Shown: positions 58,005 through 64,000 of the stretch, in pieces
Layout: each line of letters begins with the position of its first letter
Position numbering within the stretch: position 1 is the stretch's first letter
NCBI RefSeq assembly: GCF_006874425.1
Contig: NZ_VIJZ01000001.1
Location: 682,001-746,000 of the forward strand
Source of the DNA: Paenibacillus ottowii
GTDB taxonomy: Bacteria; Bacillota; Bacilli; Paenibacillales; Paenibacillaceae
DNA length: 64,000 bases
Direction: 5' to 3'
Program-made: the position numbers and the translations under genes
Notes under the pieces: model-generated
The model's input: only the letters and a program-made list of their open reading frames with translations
Told to the model about the DNA's origin: nothing
Database searches by the model: none

Positions 58005-58475
58005 ATGGATGACAGATTAACACACATTTTTAAGGGAGCGGCGGCGGGGTTTGGAGCGGTAGCCGGCTACCTGCTTGGAGGGTTTAGCGTGTTCGTACAT
58101 TTGCTGCTCATTATGGTTATTGTGGACTGGCTGACTGGCTGGGCGGCTGCTTGGATACGTGGGGAGTTACGCAGCCGAGTTGGTTTTCATGGGATCATTC
58201 GCAAGGTGGCAATCTTTTTGGTTGTAGTCGTTGCACATTTTATTGATGCAGCACTGGGCGGCCTTAATTATTTTCAAAATGCAGTCATCTGCTTTTACCT
58301 AGCAAATGAACTGTTGTCTATTACTGAGAATGTCGGACGGATGGGCGTACCTATGCCTACAGTATTACGAAACGCCGTAAAGATTTTCGAATCAAAAAGC
58401 GATCCAGCACCTAATCCGAACATGTCAGAGTCAGAGCCAGAAAATAAAGAGCAGGGGCAAAAGCCTGCTGTATAA
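58005..58475 (+). CDS. Holin (second copy)
   Basis: Identical 156-aa family-4 holin. Confidence 0.9.
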   Translation: MDDRLTHIFKGAAAGFGAVAGYLLGGFSVFVHLLLIMVIVDWLTGWAAAWIRGELRSRVGFHGIIRKVAIFLVVVVAHFIDAALGGLNYFQNAVICFYLANELLSITENVGRMGVPMPTVLRNAVKIFESKSDPAPNPNMSESEPENKEQGQKPAV

Positions 58476-58487
58476 GGGGGAGTTATT

Positions 58488-59438
58488 TTGCAATCACATA
58501 AAAAAGGTAACGCGCGGGGAATCGACGTATCCCGATATCAAGGAAACATTGACTGGAAGGCGGTTAAGGCTGACGGTATTTCATTTGCCTTCATCAAGGC
58601 CAGCCAGGGGCAACGTTACGTTGATCCTACATTCACTACGAATGCTAAAGGAGCCAGAGCAGCCGGGGTATTGTTGGGGGCATACCACTTTGTAGACGCA
58701 ACCAGCGTTGAGGCAGCCAAAGCGGAAGCCCGGCATTTTGCCGAGGTATTGGAACAGGTAGGTGGTGGGAAATCTCTGGACTTGCCGCCTGTAATGGATT
58801 ATGAAAACAATCCCGGCAACCTGTCTAAAACGCTTATTAGTGCTGTAGCGTTGGCCTTTCTGCTGGAGTTGGAGCGACTTACAGGACGCAAGCCCATTAT
58901 TTATACAGGCAATGCATTCGCAGCCAATTTTAACGCCTCATTGAGCGGGTACCCATTATGGATAGCCCGATATAGTGAAACGCGCGTACCGAGCGATACA
59001 GTGACGTGGAAACGTTGGGATATTTGGCAATACAGCGACAGCGGCAAGGTAGCAGGAATAAAAGGGAACGTGGATATGAATGAGTATGATGGTACGGCGG
59101 ACGAGCTACGTGAACGTTTCACAAAGCGCCCTGAGCAGCCGGAGACAGTCACGTCCGGTACGTTCATCGTAAATGGCAAACAGGTAGGGAAGACGCTGCT
59201 CTTTAGTGGCAGGACGTATGTTCCGTTGCGTGTGCTTGCTACTGTGTTGGGTTTATCGTGTCATTGGGACACCAGTCTCAAGGTCGCTTATTTAAATGGA
59301 GCCAAGCTGCAATTTATCCAACTGGTCGAAGGAGTGGCATATGTGCAGCTAAGACCCGTTGCGGAGGCATACGGCGCTGTAGTGTCCTGGGATTCAAAAA
59401 ATAAAATCGCATCGTTGAAAACGAAAGGGGATAAATAA
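58488..59438 (+). CDS. GH25 endolysin (second copy)
   Basis: Identical 316-aa lysin; TTG start. Confidence 0.93.
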   Translation: MQSHKKGNARGIDVSRYQGNIDWKAVKADGISFAFIKASQGQRYVDPTFTTNAKGARAAGVLLGAYHFVDATSVEAAKAEARHFAEVLEQVGGGKSLDLPPVMDYENNPGNLSKTLISAVALAFLLELERLTGRKPIIYTGNAFAANFNASLSGYPLWIARYSETRVPSDTVTWKRWDIWQYSDSGKVAGIKGNVDMNEYDGTADELRERFTKRPEQPETVTSGTFIVNGKQVGKTLLFSGRTYVPLRVLATVLGLSCHWDTSLKVAYLNGAKLQFIQLVEGVAYVQLRPVAEAYGAVVSWDSKNKIASLKTKGDK

Positions 59439-59440
59439 TC

Positions 59441-60022
59441 ATGCAAACAATTATCGAAACCGTACAACCATATGTAAGTACCGTCGCTACAGCTATTCTA
59501 GGAGTCCTGACAGCCATTGTTATAGCTGGACTGAACACGATTAAGGTGAAGGCTAATGAGTGGATAAACGCCCGTACAACGGAGTCACAGCGCGTCCTGT
59601 TGCACAAATTGGCGGAAGAAGGATTCTCTCTCTCTAAGACAGTTTTCAAAGAGGCAGACGGTCCGAAAAAGCTACAACAGGCTTTATCCTATGTAACCAG
59701 ACAACTACAACAAAGAGGTATTTACCTTACTGACATAGAGATTCAGGGGGCCATCGAAAAGGCGTACCTAGACTACAAAGCCAAGCAAAAACCCATTAGT
59801 ACAGAGGAAACTGCTATAGCGGTTGCAGGAGACGATATTAGCACAGAAGAAGCTGCACGAGTAGCGGCGAAAGAGGCTATGGTTGGTTTGGCAGCTAAAG
59901 TAAATGAGCTATTAGCCCAAGCTACAGCAGAAGCTGTACCCGCTGCTCCTGCTCCTATTCAGCCTGAGTCTGAGTCTGTTCCTGCACCAACAACAGAACA
60001 AATGCCTGTAACTGCGGAGTAA
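59441..60022 (+). CDS. LLH holin (second copy)
   Basis: Identical 193-aa protein. Confidence 0.75.
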   Translation: MQTIIETVQPYVSTVATAILGVLTAIVIAGLNTIKVKANEWINARTTESQRVLLHKLAEEGFSLSKTVFKEADGPKKLQQALSYVTRQLQQRGIYLTDIEIQGAIEKAYLDYKAKQKPISTEETAIAVAGDDISTEEAARVAAKEAMVGLAAKVNELLAQATAEAVPAAPAPIQPESESVPAPTTEQMPVTAE

Positions 60023-60050
60023 AGACTAATACACATTGAGCAAGTAAGAA

Positions 60051-60089
60051 AAAGCTCTGCTAACCTTAATTGGTCGGCAGAGCTTTTTT
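60051..60089. terminator. Bidirectional terminator (second copy)
   Basis: Stem AAAGCTCTGC/GCAGAGCTTT. Confidence 0.85.
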
Positions 60090-60090
60090 G

Positions 60091-60183
60091 TTATTTAAAG
60101 TAATTACGAATACTTAACAATAGAGCAACAATACTTATTGCCCATCCAGATATAGATATGGTCCATAAGATGGCATCATACAT
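60091..60183 (-). CDS. 30-aa membrane peptide (second copy)
   Basis: Identical; AGGAGGT six bases before ATG. Confidence 0.65.
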   Translation of the reverse strand: MYDAILWTISISGWAISIVALLLSIRNYFK

Positions 60184-60219
60184 AGACTTACCTCCTATAA
60201 TGGAGCATGGAATCCCGCG

Positions 60220-60534
60220 TTATACCTCATCATACTCTTCATATTCAGCCTTACGTAACAATTCCCAAAACTTCTGTACGTCCCCGCCTGATTCGAGATA
60301 GGTGTCAATCATGTGTTTTGCCTCAACAACTGAACAGGCCCATGCGCCTCCAGGCATTGCAAGACAACCATTCTCCATAACGATGTAGCCACGCCGTATA
60401 TCATTCCCCTTTATCCGCCAAGGATTTCGCCCCATATCCAACTTGGGTTGGATTATGAATCCTTTGTACTCAATACGAATATCTGGAACATGAATTAATC
60501 CATTGCTGCGGTATTCTGCTTTTTTCTTTTCCAT
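60220..60534 (-). CDS. Hypothetical 104-aa protein (second copy)
   Basis: Identical to 22244-22558. Confidence 0.75.
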   Translation of the reverse strand: MEKKKAEYRSNGLIHVPDIRIEYKGFIIQPKLDMGRNPWRIKGNDIRRGYIVMENGCLAMPGGAWACSVVEAKHMIDTYLESGGDVQKFWELLRKAEYEEYDEV

Positions 60535-60636
60535 TTCACGTCTCCTTGCGTAAGGCCGCCGCCAATTGTATATATCAAACTGTTATGTTAAGATTGGGTG
60601 GAGATGGCGCTATACTAGCCGCCACCTCTGGTACTT

Positions 60637-60774
60637 TTAACGTTTACGCTGCCCGCGTCGTTTAGGTACCTTTTTCTTTTTCTTGCTCTCTTTAAACACT
60701 TTGACCAAACCGATAATTGCAGTTATCAGGTTTGTGAGTGCGGTGGAGAGCAAGACCCAATCTATTGCTCTCAA
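60637..60774 (-). CDS. 45-aa membrane peptide (second copy)
   Basis: Identical; TTG start after AAAGGGGTG. Confidence 0.6.
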   Translation of the reverse strand: MRAIDWVLLSTALTNLITAIIGLVKVFKESKKKKKVPKRRGQRKR

Positions 60775-60809
60775 ATTTCTTTCACCCCTTTCGGAAGCTT
60801 GTGTTTCAC

Positions 60810-60909
60810 TTCCTGTAAATAATATATCACATCCTGTAGTTTTTGGTCAAGCAAAAATGTTTGATTTTCTGTAATTAAAATATTATAATGCGTATATAAA
60901 TTACAGGAA
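60810..60909. promoter_or_regulatory. Divergent promoters with CCTGTA operators (second copy)
   Basis: Same promoter pair and four sites as at 22834-22933. Confidence 0.7.
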
Positions 60910-60921
60910 AGGGGTCTTTCG

Positions 60922-61134
60922 ATGGCTATAACGTATAAGCCCTTGTTGAAATTGTTGGTTGAACGAGGAATGAAAAAAATGGATTTGCGTACAGAATTGA
61001 GTTTGGGACCGTCTACTATCGCAAAATTCGATAAAGGTGAGTACGTATCTTTGGAGGTCGTTGAAAAGCTGTGTGCATATTTCGATGTGCAGCCCAACGA
61101 TATTATTGAGTATGTAAAAGAGCAGGAGGGGTAA
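60922..61134 (+). CDS. Small HTH regulator (second copy)
   Basis: Identical 70-aa XRE protein. Confidence 0.85.
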   Translation: MAITYKPLLKLLVERGMKKMDLRTELSLGPSTIAKFDKGEYVSLEVVEKLCAYFDVQPNDIIEYVKEQEG

Positions 61135-61155
61135 AACCTCGCTGCTCTTTTTTTA
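61117..61155 (+). terminator. Terminator of HTH gene (second copy)
   Basis: Same stem with seven T. Confidence 0.8.
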
Positions 61156-61262
61156 TTGAACAAAATAAAAAGCCCTCAACATGAGGACTTGTGTGGTATA
61201 ATCTGGATTGGACAACGGGTGGGGTCACGGCGCAGCCTTCTGTAAAGGAGGTGATTGACGCC

Positions 61263-61391
61263 ATGACTGCACTTGGTGCGTTTTACATGATCCTGAAAGT
61301 AATTTCAACGATTCTAAGCCTATGGTTTAGTTCACGGAAAGTTTACCGATGGATACGTAAAAGACGTAACAAGCGCAAAACCCACCGCTAA
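61263..61391 (+). CDS. 42-aa candidate toxin peptide (second copy)
   Basis: Identical; AAAGGAGGTGA upstream, extended -10 at 61194-61202. Confidence 0.6.
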   Translation: MTALGAFYMILKVISTILSLWFSSRKVYRWIRKRRNKRKTHR

Positions 61392-61415
61392 GGTTGACCG
61401 CCTACGGTGGGTTTT
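61377..61415. terminator. Shared bidirectional terminator (second copy)
   Basis: Perfect 11-bp stem. Confidence 0.85.
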
Positions 61416-61560
61416 GCTGTCTTAACAGTAATATAATGCGCGCCGTGAGGCACATCGTTGTTCAGGGGGAGCTAGCGACTCCCCTTATTTATATTATTAT
61501 GTTACCACACTGAAACTATACAGGCAATGGGATTGCCTTTGTTGACTATAGTCAAATATT

Positions 61561-61588
61561 AAAACCCCGGATTGCTCCGGGGCTTTAT
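61561..61588. terminator. Lipoprotein terminator (second copy)
   Basis: Stem CCCCGGA/TCCGGGG. Confidence 0.8.
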
Positions 61589-62224
61589 TTATTTAAGCTC
61601 AAGTTTAACTGAGTATTCTTTTTTATCTTGAGTAGGTTCCATACCGTTACCCTCAATGACATACCATTTCATTTTAATCCATTTGATATCAGCAGCATGA
61701 CCGCGTTTCAGGAACCAAATTATATTCCCATCTTTAATAACGCCTTCTTCAATTTCTCCGCCGATGTGATCAGAGGTCACCATGTCTGCTTGAACCTGTT
61801 CACCAGTAGAGGTAATCAATTCCGCTTGGTCAGGGTATGTAGTGAAAAGTTTTTTAGTGGTGTTTTCAACTTTGAATTTCACTCCAACAGCAGAAGCTGT
61901 AAGATCATTTGTATTTCCATCTTTAGGAGCGCGGTCAGTAACAACTACTTTTTCAATAGTAGAAGTAACACCATTCCATGTATCTGTCCATTTTGCATCG
62001 TTATAGTAGGTCCAAATGTCGTCGGGCTTTTTCTCTGCTTCAACCGGCGCAGCCCCTTCTTTAGTAGTCGCTGGTTCAGCAGCCTTAGTTTCTTTAGCTG
62101 GTTGGCTTTCTACTTTTGCCTGCGTAGGTGTTTCGTCCTTAATAGCGGTCTTGTCAGCTCCACACCCAGCAAGCAGGCTAATCGCCGCGATAGCTGCAAC
62201 CGTGAGACTTAAAGTTTTCTTCAA
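61589..62224 (-). CDS. Prophage lipoprotein (second copy)
   Basis: Identical 211-aa lipoprotein with lipobox LAGC. Confidence 0.85.
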   Translation of the reverse strand: MKKTLSLTVAAIAAISLLAGCGADKTAIKDETPTQAKVESQPAKETKAAEPATTKEGAAPVEAEKKPDDIWTYYNDAKWTDTWNGVTSTIEKVVVTDRAPKDGNTNDLTASAVGVKFKVENTTKKLFTTYPDQAELITSTGEQVQADMVTSDHIGGEIEEGVIKDGNIIWFLKRGHAADIKWIKMKWYVIEGNGMEPTQDKKEYSVKLELK

Positions 62225-62278
62225 CTTACTTCCTCCTATTGATCAATAATATATGGATATAGTCTATCAGACCTAGGA

Positions 62279-62347
62279 AAATATTTCTACAAAAACATGA
62301 AATACTTCCCAATTTGGCTTGAGCAAAACCGCCGAAAATCGTATATT
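62279..62347 (+). promoter_or_regulatory. agr-like operon promoter with LytTR-type repeat (second copy)
   Basis: Same AAATATTTC/AAATACTTC repeats and TTGAGC-17-TATATT. Confidence 0.55.
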
Positions 62348-62387
62348 TACAGGGGAAGAAAGAAAAAATGCAGAGGATGAGTAGTAG

Positions 62388-63017
62388 ATGTGGGATACGT
62401 CTATGTTTATAACTTTTTCAGTGGTTGAGAGTTTTGCGGCTTTTGTATTGACGTTGACTATTTTTAGGTTAAAAGCTTTGGACTTCCAATGGCAGGCCTT
62501 AGTAGTGACTCTACTAATGTCGTGCCAAAGTTTCGTTCTGCGGGAAGAATTACAATTGGCTTTTCTGGCTCCAGTAATAAACATACTGTTAATGGTGCTA
62601 CTAATAACAACGATAGTTAAAGTACCGCTGATATGGTCTTGTATACTGTCGGTGACTGGTTTTTTTGTCTATACACTGTTCCAAACAATACTCTTATTGC
62701 TTATGTACTCTGATGTACCTATGAGCGAATTACAAGGGGGATCGGCAAAGGGGTCTTTGTTACAAGCCGTGACCAGTGCAGTCGTGTTGATCGTATCAGG
62801 ACTGCTTTATAAATTCGGAATAGGTTTTATAGCCCCGTTTGACAAACTACGAATTAAATGGGAACAGAACATTGTCATTATCGTAATCATAGGAGCGCTG
62901 GCAACCCTGACAGTAATAGCGTATGTAAACGATGTATGGCTTAATATAGCCTATTTTGCACTGGCAGCGGGGATGTTTCTATATTACGCGCTGCGGAAGG
63001 AGAGAGAATATGATTGA
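62388..63017 (+). CDS. AgrC-sensor-like membrane protein (second copy)
   Basis: Identical 209-aa kinase-less polytopic protein. Confidence 0.65.
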   Translation: MWDTSMFITFSVVESFAAFVLTLTIFRLKALDFQWQALVVTLLMSCQSFVLREELQLAFLAPVINILLMVLLITTIVKVPLIWSCILSVTGFFVYTLFQTILLLLMYSDVPMSELQGGSAKGSLLQAVTSAVVLIVSGLLYKFGIGFIAPFDKLRIKWEQNIVIIVIIGALATLTVIAYVNDVWLNIAYFALAAGMFLYYALRKEREYD

Positions 63018-63552
63018 GCCATTATCCTTACGAATGGCGCAACATATCAAAAGTGTTGTACCAGACCATCCGGCCTCAGTGCCAGTATTACAGCATGCAT
63101 TGGCTGTCTTATTGAATATGGTGTTTATTACGGGCTTGACCCTCGTTATATCGGTTTTTACAGGCCGCACGAGGGAAGTGGTGACGATTATGGCGGCATT
63201 CGCCTTTCTCCGTCAAATGACTGGAGGTATACACCTTAAAAGTGGCATGGGCTGTGTAGCTGTTTCCACACTGTTGTTTACTGGCTTATCGTTCATCAGC
63301 TTGGATCACAACTGGACGATAGGTGCAACATTGGTCAGTATGCTTTTAATTCTAGCTTTTGCACCAGCGGGAATCGAAAACCAAACACGTATACCACCAA
63401 AATACTTTCCGTTGCTTAAAGTGCTGGCCTTGTGTGTGGTTGGGCTCAATTTTTACTTTGCTGATCCAATTACGGCAGTGAGCTTTTTGTCACAAACCAT
63501 ACTGTTAATTAACTTTAGGATAGGAGGTGAAACAACACATGAAGAAGCTTAA
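63010..63552 (+). CDS. agrB: AgrB-like peptidase (second copy)
   Basis: Identical 180-aa protein with GGIH...C motif. Confidence 0.92.
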   Translation: MIEPLSLRMAQHIKSVVPDHPASVPVLQHALAVLLNMVFITGLTLVISVFTGRTREVVTIMAAFAFLRQMTGGIHLKSGMGCVAVSTLLFTGLSFISLDHNWTIGATLVSMLLILAFAPAGIENQTRIPPKYFPLLKVLALCVVGLNFYFADPITAVSFLSQTILLINFRIGGETTHEEA

Positions 63553-63676
63553 CATTAAAAGAAGCACCTACTACGCCCTGGCTACTTGCTTATCATCGTT
63601 TGCTGTAATGACTGTTGTGGTGGCTAGTTTATTTTACGTATACAATCCAAAGCCGCCAAAGGAACTAATGAAATAA
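63539..63676 (+). CDS. agrD: AgrD-like propeptide (second copy)
   Basis: Identical 45-aa peptide with Ser30 and PKEL tail. Confidence 0.85.
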   Translation: MKKLNIKRSTYYALATCLSSFAVMTVVVASLFYVYNPKPPKELMK

Positions 63677-63689
63677 GCTTGGAGGACAC

Positions 63690-64000
63690 ATGATAATTTC
63701 AGTCACCGTGGAGCACGACAGGGGCCCAAAACTACTGGATGTGGGTACGATCCTCTTTATTGAGAGCCAGAGCAGCATCCAACGTATCGCAATGCATACG
63801 TTTGACGGCGTTTTTTACACAGTTGGACCATTGGGATATTGGGAAATGCTATTTAATAGCGAAGGGTACAGATTTTACAATGTTGATCGTTCCTACACTA
63901 TAAATGTAGATGAACTGACGGGGATAAACGAAAACTTGAAACTTGCTGAATTTCAAAGTAGCCAGAGCTACAAAAAAATGACCTGCACAATGGCAGGTCT
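63690..64000 (+). CDS. LytTR regulator, cut by window end (second copy)
   Basis: First 103 codons of the 124-aa LytTR protein; the rest is seen in the copy at 25714-26088. Confidence 0.8.
   Translation, partial: MIISVTVEHDRGPKLLDVGTILFIESQSSIQRIAMHTFDGVFYTVGPLGYWEMLFNSEGYRFYNVDRSYTINVDELTGINENLKLAEFQSSQSYKKMTCTMAG

Larger units (their letters stand above)
37977..64000. repeat. Second pass through the same genome (copy of 1-26024)
   Basis: Every gene and intergenic landmark from 1 to 26024 recurs here at offset 37,976 with no difference noticed. The window stops inside the LytTR gene, so the pass ends arbitrarily. It is best treated as wrap-around of a circular map, not as extra gene dosage. 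Confidence 0.95.

Noticed and set aside
37977-64000. Tandem genome duplication
   Set aside because: Perfect identity and a mid-gene opening fit wrap-around of a circular unit better than a real duplication.

Overview
The window is one temperate phage genome read about 1.7 times around. Bases 37977-64000 repeat bases 1-26024 at a constant offset of 37,976. An intact gene (37748-38014) crosses the seam, so the natural reading is a circular or concatemeric unit of 37,976 bp, not a biological duplication. The organism is a contractile-tailed phage (HK97-type head genes, DUF3383-like tail sheath, J-like baseplate, serine integrase) of a low-to-mid GC Gram-positive host. A Paenibacillus-type host is most likely: strong AGGAGG ribosome sites, many TTG/GTG starts, a GH25 lysin with a copper-amine-oxidase-like cell-wall domain, and an Agr-type peptide cassette. 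The host assignment is inference.

Layout of one unit: 153-9829 packaging, head, neck, sheath, tube and tail chaperones; 9875-19869 tape measure, baseplate, fibre and fibre-associated proteins; 20029-22046 lysis (two unrelated holins flanking an endolysin). Next come 22115-23415 (small membrane peptides and an HTH regulator around a shared operator region, plus a possible type I toxin) and 23613-24248 (a lipoprotein on the minus strand). The quorum-sensing cassette occupies 24303-26088. The immunity and lysogeny switch (three HTH regulators, a five-operator divergent region, an antirepressor) runs from 26309 to 28399. Early and replication genes (28380-33935) include an initiator with internal iterons, a DnaC-like loader and an ArpU-like late regulator. 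A large serine integrase (34034-35683, minus) follows, then an attP candidate, small pre-packaging genes and an HNH endonuclease that lead back into terminase.

The most exciting part is 24303-26088. It holds a kinase-less, AgrC-sensor-like membrane protein, an AgrB-like peptidase with the expected His and Cys, an AgrD-like propeptide missed by ordinary gene calling, and a stand-alone LytTR DNA-binding protein with no receiver domain. The AgrD-like peptide aligns in register with staphylococcal AgrD but has Ser where Cys is expected, which predicts a lactone signal with ring Ser-Leu-Phe-Tyr-Val. A 9-bp direct repeat with 21-bp period, the spacing LytTR proteins use, sits just upstream of the cassette promoter. 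This looks like a phage-borne agr-type peptide signalling module rewired into a membrane-protein/LytTR pair without phosphorelay. Whether it controls lysis-lysogeny, the adjacent lipoprotein or host genes cannot be told from sequence alone.

The second copy carries everything from terminase up to the LytTR gene, which is cut off by the window end. The immunity, replication and integration regions occur only once.
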